A stretch of 64,000 bases of DNA, taken from the NCBI RefSeq assembly GCF_013410545.1, contig NZ_JACCFV010000001.1, positions 3,348,001 through 3,412,000 of the forward strand. The letters run 5' to 3'. The DNA comes from Pseudoclavibacter chungangensis (lineage in GTDB: Bacteria; Actinomycetota; Actinomycetes; Actinomycetales; Microbacteriaceae). The translations under genes and the position numbers were made by a program. The notes under the pieces were generated by a model. It searched no databases. It was not told the origin of the DNA and saw only the letters and a program-made list of their open reading frames with translations. Numbering within the stretch: the first letter of the stretch is position 1; each line of letters begins with the position of its first letter. Of this stretch, positions 1 to 8,534 are shown piece after piece.

Positions 1-973
1 TCGCGCCGGCCCCCGCACGCGCGCCGAGGCGTTCGAGCGTCGCCGCGAGCCCACCGTCGGCTTCGTCCGCCCCCTGCCGGACGCCCGACACGATCCGTCC
101 GGCCTCGGCGAGCGCACGTGCGGCGTCGCCGTCGCGCTCGCCGAGCGCGCGCGTCACGACGGCCGCCGTGCGCGCCGCCGCGAGCGCCGAGGTGCGCGCC
201 CGTTCGACGCCGTCCAGGAGCGCGGTGTTGCCCGCGCGCACGACGTCCATCGCGAGGTAGGACTGCGCGCCCACCGCGAGCTGCGTGCGGAGTTCCGCAC
301 GGCGTCCACGCACGACGAAGCGCACCTCGCCGTCGAGGACGGCGGCGTCGGGGTCGCCCGCGCGTTCGAGTACGGCGATGCGCTCGGACACGACCCGGTC
401 GAGCTCCGCGAGCAATCGCTCGTGGGTCTCGAGCTCGACGAGCCCGTCCCACAGTGCGCGGCGTTCGACCGAGAGGACGGCGTTGTCGCGTCGGAGTCCG
501 TCCTGATCACGCTCAAGGAGGACGAGCAGTTCGTCGACGCGCACGAGCGCGGCCTCCCGCTTGCGCCGCTCGCGCGGGGCCCGCGCACCGGTTGCCCCGA
601 GTGTGTCCAGGAGCCGCGCGAGCTCGCCGAGCCGATCGGCGATCGCCGTCGTGCCCCCGCCCGGGAGGCCCTGCCCGCGCTTTCGGCGGGCCTGGAGGAA
701 CCGGCCGAGCGCCTCCGCGGTGCCGCCGAGCGCCTGACGGCCGACATGTTCGATCTGGCGGATCCGCGCCGCGTAGTCGGGCGAGCGACGCGGGACGGCG
801 TCGAGGCCCGCGAGCCACAGCTCGGCCCGGCGCGGGAGCTCGCGTTCGACCGCCTCGGGCAGCGGGGGCAGCAGCCCGTCGAGCTCGGCGGCCGTCACGT
901 CGTCGACGATCTCCCCGGCGCCGAGTTCGGGGGCCGCGCCCGGCGCCGCGAGCCGGAGCCGGGAGTCGACCAT
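1..973 (-). CDS. TelA-family toxic anion resistance protein (C-terminus beyond window)
   Basis: The minus frame is open from an ATG at 973 to the window edge (324 codons). It is rich in Arg, Leu and Glu and reads as long alpha-helical, coiled-coil-like sequence. Around residues 155-240 it shows the TelA pattern: NAVLSVERRALWDGL, then ERIAVLE, VRFVVRGRR, and QLAVGAQSYLAMDVVR followed by GNTALLDGVERART. TelA proteins are cytoplasmic, linked to tellurite and other stress resistance; their biochemical activity is not known. The ATG overlaps the stop of the XpaC-like gene by one base (TGATG), so the two are translationally coupled. This matches the xpaC-yaaN (TelA) pairing known from Bacillus. The family call is firm; the function is not. 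Confidence 0.8.
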   Translation of the reverse strand, partial: MVDSRLRLAAPGAAPELGAGEIVDDVTAAELDGLLPPLPEAVERELPRRAELWLAGLDAVPRRSPDYAARIRQIEHVGRQALGGTAEALGRFLQARRKRGQGLPGGGTTAIADRLGELARLLDTLGATGARAPRERRKREAALVRVDELLVLLERDQDGLRRDNAVLSVERRALWDGLVELETHERLLAELDRVVSERIAVLERAGDPDAAVLDGEVRFVVRGRRAELRTQLAVGAQSYLAMDVVRAGNTALLDGVERARTSALAAARTAAVVTRALGERDGDAARALAEAGRIVSGVRQGADEADGGLAATLERLGARAGAGA

Positions 974-1860
974 CAGCGCCCGCCCGGGAGTCCGGGTGTG
1001 CCGCCGTCGCCGTCCGAGGTCGTGATGTCGGATCCGGGGTCGAGCGGTCGCCCGAGGTCGAGGGGGTCGGCGGCCGCGATACCCGAGTTCCCGGTGCCCT
1101 GAGCCCCGCCAGCGTGACCCCCGCGGCCCCGATCGCCTGCGCCGGTCGGCCCGTCGAGGGGCGGCAGGGGCCGCGACACGTCGAGCACCGAGCCGGTGTC
1201 GAGTTGCCCGAAGCGCAGTTCGAGGAACGCGGCGTGCTCGTACACGCTCTGCGTCGAGCCGCGCACGACGTCGGTCTCGACGCGATCGAGCGCCTCCCCG
1301 AGCACGGCGACCTGCTGTTCGAGGCCGTGCACGTTCTGCTCGACCTGCTGGCGGGACGCACGCCCCGAGAAGGCGGAGTGCATGCGATCGTGCTCGATCG
1401 CGAGGTTCACGATCGCGGGCAGATAGTCGGTCGCGAGCAGGTAGAGCATGTTCACGTCGCCGTCGACCGTCGGGCGCGACGCGAGCGCGGTGGTGCGGGC
1501 GAGCCCGCGCATGCCCTGCAGGAGCTCGTCGACGCGGGCCGTGAAGGCCCCCGATTGCCAGAGCTGCCGGTTCGTGAGCCGCGCGGTCGTGCGCTCCGTC
1601 TCGTCGACGGCCTCCTCGACGCGCGCGAGCGTCTCGGCGACGGTCGCGGGCGGCGGGCCGCCGAGCTCGAGGTGGGACGGTGCGAGCGGCGAGAACACGA
1701 GCGCACCGCCCGCTCCGGTGGCGACGCCGATGACGCCCGCGACGATCGGCCCGAAGCCGAGCCCGAGCCACAGGAGCGCGGCGACGGCGAGCGCCCCGCC
1801 GATACCGATGAGCCACGGGATCGCGCGGCGCGCGCCGCTCCCCGCGCCGCGCTTGGTCAC
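973..1860 (-). CDS. XpaC-like membrane protein preceding telA
   Basis: 295 residues with a GTG start. Two hydrophobic segments near residues 14-35 and 38-56 form an N-terminal membrane hairpin. A soluble helical domain (about 65-215) follows, then a Gly/Asp/Pro-rich disordered tail. The arrangement and the position directly before telA fit the XpaC family (5-bromo-4-chloroindolyl phosphate hydrolysis protein), whose true role is unknown. The GTG overlaps the stop of the vWA gene (GTGA, 1857-1860). The family assignment rests on topology and context rather than one diagnostic motif. Confidence 0.6.
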   Translation of the reverse strand: MTKRGAGSGARRAIPWLIGIGGALAVAALLWLGLGFGPIVAGVIGVATGAGGALVFSPLAPSHLELGGPPPATVAETLARVEEAVDETERTTARLTNRQLWQSGAFTARVDELLQGMRGLARTTALASRPTVDGDVNMLYLLATDYLPAIVNLAIEHDRMHSAFSGRASRQQVEQNVHGLEQQVAVLGEALDRVETDVVRGSTQSVYEHAAFLELRFGQLDTGSVLDVSRPLPPLDGPTGAGDRGRGGHAGGAQGTGNSGIAAADPLDLGRPLDPGSDITTSDGDGGTPGLPGGR

Positions 1861-3458
1861 AGGTAACCCCGGATCTCGCGGAACACGCTCGAGAGCGATG
1901 TCGACGTCCCGTCGAATGCCCGGCCGCCGGTCGATTCGGCGAGCGAGGTGAGCTCGTCGACATCCCCCTCGCCGAACAGCACGACGAAGACGGGGACGCT
2001 CGCGACCTCGGGGTGGTCACGCACGAGCTGCTCGTGTCGCGAGCGGAAGGTGCTCGCGTCGATCCCGTCGGTGTTCTCGCCGTCGGTGAACAGCACGATG
2101 CTGCTGATGCGGTCGTCACCGGCGCCCGCGAGCACCTGCTCGTACGCGGTCTCGAGCGTGTCGTAGATCGCCGTGCCGCCCTGCGGCGAATAGCTCGAGG
2201 TGCGCTCGTTGATCGTCGCGAGCGCGCTCGCGTAGCCCGCCTCGTCGCTCGGGATGTCGACCGTGAACTCCGACTTGATGGACGCCGCGAACTCGAGGTA
2301 GGTGATGCGCTCGCGCGGCTGGAGTTTCAGGAGCTGCCCGGACGTGGAGTCCTGTTCGCCCGAGAGCACCCCGAGCGCCGCACGCAATTGGTCCATGCGA
2401 TCGCCCTCGCCCATCGAGCCGGACGTGTCGATCGCGAAGACCATGTTCGAGGGCTTCTTGATCGACCCGACCCACGTCGTCAGAAGGCTCTGGACCGTGT
2501 CGAGCTGGTTCGGGAAGGGCAGCTCGAACACGGTCGCGTCGACGCTCGGCGGCGTCGCCGTCGTGCGCCGCAGCGTCTCGTTCGCGATGCGCTCCTGCAC
2601 GTCGTCGCGCAGGAGGTACTCGACGGCTTTCGTGAACGAGGCCGTCTTGTCCTCGTTCGCGCCCGCGAGCAGCGTGAGCGGGTAGTCGCTCGTCACGACC
2701 CCGTTCGAGGGGATGACCACCTGCAGCTCCTGGCCCCCGACCGTCGTGCCGCGCAGGACCGACTCGTAGTTGAAGACCCCGTCGACGAGGTCGGGCTGCT
2801 CCGCGAAGCGCTCCGCGAGCCAGCCGCTCGACCCCGAGGCGAGCTGCTGCCCAGCCGCGAACCCTTCGAGCTGCGGCGTCGTGCGCTCGATGTCGGCGGG
2901 TTCGAGCACCGTGCCCGTGCCCGAGAGGGCCGTCGTGAGCTGCACGAGCGTCGTGAAGCCCGAGTTGGACGAGACGGGGCTCGTCATGCCGTACGTGAGC
3001 TCGCCCGCCTCGATCGCGGCGACGATGTCCTGCCACGTCGGTTGCGCGTCGTCGCTCCAGCCGAGGCGCTGTGCGACGTCCGGCTTGACGCCGAACGCGA
3101 CGGGCGAGCGCATGATCGACTCGGAGCGGTCGATGAGCGACTGGCCCTCGGGGAAGAGCGAGAGGTATCTGTTGGACGGGAACCACGTCGCGTCCCAGGC
3201 ACGGTCCTCACTCGCGCTCAGCAGCGCCTCGGTGCCGTCGAGCGTGCCCATGAACTCGAACTCGACGCGGACGCCCGTCTCGCGTTCGAGGTCGTCGAGG
3301 ATCGGCTGCATGTCCTGCACCTCCGACCCCGCGAGGATCCGCAGCACGTCGCCGTCGGACGAGCAGCCCGTGAGCGTCGCGGGCACGGCGAGTGCGAGCG
3401 CGAGGCCCGCCGCGAGCCGCGGGAGGAGCCGTCGCAGTCGGTGCGGGGCGGTCGTCAC
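1857..3458 (-). CDS. Lipoprotein with solute-binding-like N-half and von Willebrand A C-half
   Basis: 533 residues from GTG at 3458. A lipoprotein signal ends in a lipobox, LTGC, with Cys32. Residues about 35-320 resemble a periplasmic solute-binding protein of the molybdate-binding-like type (LRILAGSEVQDMQPIL near the start, then WDATWFPSNRYL). From about residue 338 comes a vWA domain with an intact metal-adhesion (MIDAS) motif DTSGSMGEG, a later GGTAIYDTL and FTDGENTDG. The protein should be tethered outside the membrane. The gene overlaps both neighbours by four bases (GTGA), so it belongs to the telA operon. The ligand and partner are unknown; metal-dependent assembly with the next gene's product is inference. 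Confidence 0.8.
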   Translation of the reverse strand: MTTAPHRLRRLLPRLAAGLALALAVPATLTGCSSDGDVLRILAGSEVQDMQPILDDLERETGVRVEFEFMGTLDGTEALLSASEDRAWDATWFPSNRYLSLFPEGQSLIDRSESIMRSPVAFGVKPDVAQRLGWSDDAQPTWQDIVAAIEAGELTYGMTSPVSSNSGFTTLVQLTTALSGTGTVLEPADIERTTPQLEGFAAGQQLASGSSGWLAERFAEQPDLVDGVFNYESVLRGTTVGGQELQVVIPSNGVVTSDYPLTLLAGANEDKTASFTKAVEYLLRDDVQERIANETLRRTTATPPSVDATVFELPFPNQLDTVQSLLTTWVGSIKKPSNMVFAIDTSGSMGEGDRMDQLRAALGVLSGEQDSTSGQLLKLQPRERITYLEFAASIKSEFTVDIPSDEAGYASALATINERTSSYSPQGGTAIYDTLETAYEQVLAGAGDDRISSIVLFTDGENTDGIDASTFRSRHEQLVRDHPEVASVPVFVVLFGEGDVDELTSLAESTGGRAFDGTSTSLSSVFREIRGYL

Positions 3459-4639
3459 GGGGTGCCTCCCGGCGGTTCGGTCGATTCCTCGGTCGGCGGC
3501 GGCGCGCCCGAGAGCGTGTACGCCTCACCGATGCGGGTGAGCAGGTAGTCGAGGGTCTCGTACGCGGGTTCCTGCGCGATGTTCACGAACGACGACGAGG
3601 GCGCGTAGGCGTCGCTGAGCCCCTGCTCGGCGATGAACGCGTCGAAGACGCCCGCGTGCTCACCCTGAGCGCGGAATCCGTGCGCCGCGAGGAGCCGCGC
3701 GAGGTCGGCGTCGGTCTCGAGCAGGCGCATCACCTGCTCGCCGCCCTCCGAGAACGTGACGCCCGTGTGGGCGCTGAAGATCGTCGGGCCGGGCGTCGCG
3801 AGCACCATGTTCGGCTGGATGCGCGAGTTCGGTTTGAGCTGTTCCTCGAGGAACTGGCCCTCGTAGATCATCACCATCGGGACGGCGCCCATGCCCTGCG
3901 AAAGGTAGTCGGCGAACGGTGCGGCCGAGGAGGCGCCCGCGTAGCCCTGCGAGACGAACAGGTGGGTGAGCGCGGGGAGCAGTTCGTCGGCCTGTTCGAC
4001 CGTGCTCACGACGCGGTCGCCGCCGAGCACGTAGCTCGCGAGCGCGAGGTACATGCCGGCCGAGTTCGAGGTACGGATGTCGGTCGACGTGATGAGCACG
4101 CTGCGGGGCGAGTCGTAGACGCCCGCCGCGCCCGGCAACTGGTTCCAGCGCACATCGGTCGACACGAGCTCGAGGTACGCGGCCATGTCGATCGTCCAGC
4201 GGCCGTCGGCGCCCTGCGAGGCGACGCCGCTCTCGGCGAGCACGCGCAGGACGGGCTCGAACGTCGCGATCGCCATGGGTGAGAAGAAGGGTTCGTGCGT
4301 GCCGACGACCGCGTCGGGGTGCACCTGGGCGATGTGCTGCGCCGCGACCTCGGAGGCGGGGAACGCGAAGTCGCCGTCGGTGAGCCCGGGGCGTTCGGCC
4401 ATCGACCACGACCCCGCGGTCGTCACGTCGACCCGCAGGCCGTTGTCGGCGAACACCTTCTGCACCTCGGGATCGGCGAAGAACGCGGCCTTCTCGCTGC
4501 CGACGACGCCGTTGACGGTCGTCAGGCCGAAGCCGTTCGTGGCGGACTTCCCGAGGCCCGTGAGCTGCACGACGAGCACGGCGATGATGCCGATCGCGAG
4601 CAGCGCGATGCCGACGATGTGTGGTGCGCGGAGTTTCAC
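3455..4639 (-). CDS. Membrane-anchored solute-binding-like protein, first gene of the telA/vWA operon
   Basis: 394 residues, GTG start at 4639 behind a purine-rich AGAGGGGG. One hydrophobic segment (about residues 9-30) has no lipobox cysteine, so it is an uncleaved anchor or signal peptide. The remainder reads like an extracellular solute-binding fold (VFADNGLRVDVTTAGSWSM; FSPMAIATFEPVLRVL), ending in a Pro/Glu/Thr tail. It has no transporter permease or ATPase nearby, so it is probably not a nutrient receptor. It leads the operon and overlaps the vWA gene by four bases. Its ligand cannot be told from sequence. Confidence 0.65.
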   Translation of the reverse strand: MKLRAPHIVGIALLAIGIIAVLVVQLTGLGKSATNGFGLTTVNGVVGSEKAAFFADPEVQKVFADNGLRVDVTTAGSWSMAERPGLTDGDFAFPASEVAAQHIAQVHPDAVVGTHEPFFSPMAIATFEPVLRVLAESGVASQGADGRWTIDMAAYLELVSTDVRWNQLPGAAGVYDSPRSVLITSTDIRTSNSAGMYLALASYVLGGDRVVSTVEQADELLPALTHLFVSQGYAGASSAAPFADYLSQGMGAVPMVMIYEGQFLEEQLKPNSRIQPNMVLATPGPTIFSAHTGVTFSEGGEQVMRLLETDADLARLLAAHGFRAQGEHAGVFDAFIAEQGLSDAYAPSSSFVNIAQEPAYETLDYLLTRIGEAYTLSGAPPPTEESTEPPGGTP

Positions 4640-4732
4640 GAGCCCCCTCTGTGTCCCCGCCGACGATGTGCGGCTCCAGCCAGACGCTATTGCCGGTAGG
4701 TGAACAGCGGGTCACGCTCCGTGGGCGGTGGG

Positions 4733-5175
4733 TCACCCCGCCGGACGACCCGGCCGTTGAAGCGCGATCCGCACCGTCAGCCCGCCGTCGCTCCCGGGGG
4801 AGACGACCTCGGCACGGCCCCCGTGTGCCGTGGCGAGGCACGCACGATCGCGAGTCCGAGCTCCGCCCCGCCCGCGGGGGCACCGGGCGGGTCGCCTCGC
4901 TCGCGCACGAAGCGCCCGAACGGATCGGCGCCGACCGCGTGCGACAGGCCGGGCCCGTCGTCGGACACCTCGAGGATCGCCTCGCTCGCGTCGGTCGCCT
5001 CGCCCGTCGCGAGCGCGCCGGGCTCGGCTGTCCCGCCGCGGCGGAACAGCTCGGCGTAGCCGCGCACCGTCGCGACGGGGGTACGCAGTTCGTGCGACGC
5101 GTCCTCGAGGAAGCGGCGCAGATCGTCCGCGGGATGCTCGTGCCCGCGCTCGTCGCGGTGTTCGGACGGGCGCAC
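4733..5175 (-). pseudogene. Decayed sensor histidine kinase
   Basis: One minus frame contains a recognisable H-box (DASHELRTPVATVRGYAELF). About 30 residues later it jumps to an ATPase N/G1-like segment (ILEVSDDGPGL) and a G2-like GAELGLAIVRA. The roughly 100 residues that normally separate H-box and N-box are absent. The usual C-terminal strand (VSPGSDGGLTVRIAL) continues in a different frame after about 4830. The sensor, membrane and HAMP parts are missing upstream, where two 30-bp direct repeats lie. This is a deletion-ridden remnant and should not make a functional kinase. Confidence 0.7.
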
Positions 5176-5227
5176 GCTCGCGACGACGAACGCCTACGCT
5201 CGTGCCCGCGCTCGTCGCGGTGTTCGG
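5136..5227. repeat. 30-bp perfect direct repeat at the broken kinase 5' end
   Basis: The same 30 bases occur at 5136-5165 and 5198-5227, 62 bp apart. The first copy lies at the 5' end of the kinase remnant on its strand. The duplication probably reflects the rearrangement that truncated the gene. From 5228 to 5543 I see no convincing gene or motif. Confidence 0.8.
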
Positions 5228-5543
5228 GCGGTTCAACTGGTGGTTCCCGGGCGGGCCACGGCTGCGACGGGACTGCGACGGGCCGGACGCCGTCGCCGTT
5301 GGCGCGCCGGTGGCAACCGGCGAGCGGGCACGCGTCCCGATGCCCGCCGTGCACCGCGTCGCCACGGACGGATCGTCGCGCACGATCTCTTGACGCACGT
5401 GCGGCGCGGCCCGTGACGGTCACAGGCCGCGGCCGGGTTGCCCCCCTCGAGCGAGCGGGGCACCTCGCGCGCGTCGGTTGCGTCGGCGCACGGCTCGGAT
5501 GTCGACCACTTGCGGCATAGGCGGGGCTCTGTCGGCTCTGTCG

Positions 5544-6134
5544 TCAATCGCGCGATGCGGCCAATCGTCGCGCAGCCATGACGACGGACGCTCGGCGGCG
5601 TGCGTGTTCTGCTTCGCTTTCCGCCGCGGTGATCATGCGGGCAACCTGTGGCACCGCTGACCACCAGCCTGCGAGCGAGAGCACGAGGAACATCAAGTGG
5701 TCTGCGTCGATGGCGTTGGACACAGCACCCGTGGACTGACCGTCGCTCATGGCTGCGACCTTGTATCCGTAGTATTCGCGACGCTCGGCCTCGTCGGGGA
5801 CTTCGGCGTCGAAGGCGAGCCCTTCCCAGCGCATGAGCCGTCCGAGCTCGGGGTGCGCGCGGTGGTAGTCATAGACGCGACCGGCATACTCGCCGACATC
5901 CTCGGTGGCGAACGACTCGACGGGCACGTCACGGGCGACCTTCGCCAGTTCCTCGCGCAGGACCGTAGCGAAGAGTTTGTCCTTGCCCCCGAAGTGTGTG
6001 TAGACGCGCTCCTTGTTCACCCCGGCGGCCTTCGCGATCCGCTCGATCGTCGTGCCGTCCGGCCCGTGCGCGGCGAACTCGGCCACCGCCGCATCGAGGA
6101 TTCGGCGCTTCCTGCCCTCAACATCCCAGCCCAT
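5544..6134 (-). CDS. TetR-family transcriptional regulator
   Basis: 196 residues from ATG at 6134, chosen because GGGAGG sits about eight bases upstream; a longer frame to 6182 would run into the operator. The N-terminal helix-turn-helix is typical (ILDAAVAEFAAHG, TTIERIAKAAGVNKERVYTHF). The C-terminal half is the variable ligand-binding domain. It is divergent from an MFS efflux gene and an oxidoreductase. Two copies of an inverted repeat lie between the genes, so repression of both itself and the transporter by an unknown small molecule is the likely role. Confidence 0.9.
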   Translation of the reverse strand: MGWDVEGRKRRILDAAVAEFAAHGPDGTTIERIAKAAGVNKERVYTHFGGKDKLFATVLREELAKVARDVPVESFATEDVGEYAGRVYDYHRAHPELGRLMRWEGLAFDAEVPDEAERREYYGYKVAAMSDGQSTGAVSNAIDADHLMFLVLSLAGWWSAVPQVARMITAAESEAEHARRRASVVMAARRLAASRD

Positions 6135-6164
6135 CGCTCCTACCTCCCATCTCGTGCAATAAAC

Positions 6165-6226
6165 CCAACGATCACGTTGCATCTTTGAAAGCAGGCTACT
6201 ACGGTCAAACCCAACGCAAACGTTGG
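6165..6226. promoter_or_regulatory. Twin TetR operators
   Basis: Two copies of the same dyad lie between the divergent TetR and MFS genes. One is CCAACG-ATCA-CGTTGC (6165-6180). The other is CCAACG-CAAA-CGTTGG (6211-6226), whose arms are perfect. Each is preceded by the bases AAAC. The spacing of 46 bp would place one site over each promoter. Confidence 0.75.
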
Positions 6227-6235
6227 AAAGGGGCG

Positions 6236-7455
6236 ATGGTGTCCGGGAACTCGACAGAACAGATGCTCGGAGTCGGCGATGCGCGCGAGCACCCGGCAGG
6301 GAACGGCGTGGTCGCGCTGCTGGTGGTCACGGCGCTGCTGGTGCTCACGCAGTTGTACGCGGCGATCCCGTTGATCGCCCCGATCGGTGCAGAACTCGAC
6401 TCGGAGGTGACGTTCGCACTCTCGACGGTCTTCAGCCTGTGCTCCGCGGTCGGGTTCTTGATCTGGGGACCGCTGGCGACCAGTACGGGCGAAAGCGGGT
6501 CATGGTCATCGGCCTCGTGTTCCTCACCGCCGCGACCATCGCCTGCGCCTTCGTCTCCACGGTGCCGATGCTCGCTGGGCTGCGCGGAGTACAGGGAGTG
6601 ATGGCGTCCAGTTTCGCGCCCGTCGCGCTCGCATATCTCGCCGAAGCGACCCCGCTGAAGCGTCGGGCAACGGCGATCGGGGCCATGTCGACGGCGTTCC
6701 TCGCGGCCGGGATCGCGGGCCAGGTGCTCGCCACCGCGCTCAGCCTGACGTTGGGCTGGCAGTGGGTATTCATCCTCTCCGGCATCGGGCTCGGCCTCTG
6801 CATGATCGGCATCGCCGTGCTCGTCACAGAGCCAGGCAGTCGCAGAGAAGATGCGAATCTGGTACGTCGTTTCGCAGCGGTCGGGAGGGTCGCCGCCCGG
6901 CCCTCGGTGCTGCTGCTGAGCGTCGCGCACCTGACCCTGCTGTTGTCGTTCGTCGGCATGTACACCGGCCTCGGCCCGCACCTGGCGGATCTCGGCCTGG
7001 ACGCTTCACAAGTGATCTGGCTCCGCCTCGTCGGGTTGCCGGGCATGTTCGCCTCCTTGTTCGCGGGTGCCCTCGCGAAGCGGCTCGGCGGTGCAGGCGT
7101 CGCGCGGACGGGATTCGCACTTGCCGCGGTGGGGCTGCTGCTCGAAGCCACACTCTCCGCATTCCTCATCGGTGCGGCGCTCGCGAGTCTCGTGTTCGTC
7201 ACCGGGGTCGCACTCGCTGTGCCCGCGATGATCACACTGTTCGGCGAGACCGCCGCCCCGAACCGTGCCGGTGGGATGGCGCTCAACGGGTTCGTACTGT
7301 TCCTCGGGGCCAGCATCGGCCCATTGACTGCCCAGCTGGGCTTGAGTTTCCCGATTCTGCTCGTCGGTCTCGCCGCGCTCATGGTGATCGCGGTCGCCAG
7401 CCTCACCGGGTTCGCCCGTCTCACCCGCACAGCCGCGTCGGAGGTAACTGCATGA
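6236..7455 (+). pseudogene. MFS drug-efflux transporter with a one-base frameshift
   Basis: The gene opens at ATG 6236 (VVALLVVTALLVLTQLYAAI, TM1). It reads to GFLIWGPLA near 6478 and then continues in the next frame as DQYGRKRVMVIG. Together these give the family's motif A (GPLADQYGRKRV), so one G appears to be missing at about 6476-6479. The remaining frame encodes the rest of a 12-TM transporter of about 405 residues and overlaps the next gene by ATGA. It should export a compound sensed by the TetR protein. A sequencing error cannot be excluded; if the lesion is real, the gene is dead. Confidence 0.75.
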
Positions 7456-8123
7456 CTCGCATCCTGATTCTCGGCGCGACCGGCCGCACTGGAGCCGCCA
7501 TCCTCGCCCATCTCCCCGCGGGCATCGAGGCGACCGCTGCGCTGCGCGATCAGGCGGACACCGCCCGGCTCGCCAAGACCGCTGCATCGCTGACCTCGAC
7601 GGTCGTGAACGTCGACGAGCGCACCAGTCTCACGCAAACCATGCACGGCTTCGACGTCGCGGTGAACGCGATCCGACTGCGTGACGACATCGCCCCAACC
7701 GAACTCGTTGCGGTGCATGATCGACTCATCGAGGCAAGCACCAAGGCCAACGGCGCTCCGTCACGGATCGTGACGGTCGGCGGGGCAGGAGCACTTCGAC
7801 TTCCCGACGGACGGCGGTTCTGGCAGGACCCCGGGTTCTCGGAACCCACCCTCCCGCGCGGGAGAGCACACGCGGTGCTGCGCGATCACCTCGAAGCGGG
7901 CGACGCAGGATCGGAATGGGCCTATCTGATCCCGCCGCCCGTCTACCGACCGGAGGGGCCGACGACAGAATGCTGGGAACGAGTCGCCCCTTCCGCGGAC
8001 GAGACTGCGTTCACCCGACGAGCGATCAGTTATGCCGACTTCGGCGCAGCGGTCACGGAGGTCATCACCGACGAGGATGAAGGCACCCATTTGATCTCCT
8101 GGCCGGTCGAGGTCTTCGAGTGA
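7452..8123 (+). CDS. NAD(P)-binding oxidoreductase, atypical SDR / NmrA-like
   Basis: 223 residues. The N-terminus has a Rossmann beta-alpha-beta with ILGATGRTGAAIL, the extended/atypical short-chain dehydrogenase fingerprint. It continues with VAVNAIRL and VTVGGAGALRLPDG as in NAD(P)-binding SDR5-like proteins. The ATG lies inside the stop of the MFS frame (ATGA), so both share one transcript under the TetR protein. The substrate is unknown; quinone or flavin chemistry is common in this family. Confidence 0.8.
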   Translation: MTRILILGATGRTGAAILAHLPAGIEATAALRDQADTARLAKTAASLTSTVVNVDERTSLTQTMHGFDVAVNAIRLRDDIAPTELVAVHDRLIEASTKANGAPSRIVTVGGAGALRLPDGRRFWQDPGFSEPTLPRGRAHAVLRDHLEAGDAGSEWAYLIPPPVYRPEGPTTECWERVAPSADETAFTRRAISYADFGAAVTEVITDEDEGTHLISWPVEVFE

Positions 8124-8500
8124 TGTCACCGAAAGCACCAGTTCTCTCGATGGGTGTTCGCCGTTGGTGGTGGTACTCGGCCGTTACCCACTATGTGCCG
8201 GATCAAGCGTTCTGGCATCACTCCCGGATCCTCGCCGACCGACACAATGCCCCGGACTCGCGGACATGCGCTATGCGGAACCGGCGCACGTGCTCCGCCT
8301 CGAGGAAGACCTGACGGGGATGATGATGCCCTGGCTGGACGAACTCGTCAGGCTCAGCGTCGACGCCGGATTCACCCAGCACTTCCACCGGATGCAAGCG
8401 CTGTGGTTCATGACCGTCAGCGAGATCGCCCCGCACGTCCGCATCTCCCCGACACGGCGGCGTCGGGACCGCGGCGGGCGCGGGCCGCGACCACGCGGGT
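8124..8500. other. Gap with an unassigned open-frame fragment, no confident gene
   Basis: From about 8265 to 8450 the plus strand has an open stretch with protein-like composition (RYAEPAHVLRLEEDLTGMMM; AGFTQHFHRMQALWF). There is no start with a ribosome site, and the frame decays into Arg-rich low complexity after 8455. It may be the end of a lost gene. I cannot assign a family. Confidence 0.3.
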
Positions 8501-8522
8501 GCCCCGCCCGCTCGGGCGGGGC
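8501..8522 (-). terminator. Terminator hairpin of the exporter operon
   Basis: GCCCCGCCCG and CGGGCGGGGC form a perfect 10-bp stem closed by two bases. It lies 12 bp beyond the stop of the ABC permease gene. There is no U-run, as is usual in actinobacteria. Confidence 0.7.
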
Positions 8523-8534
8523 ATCACGCGAGCA

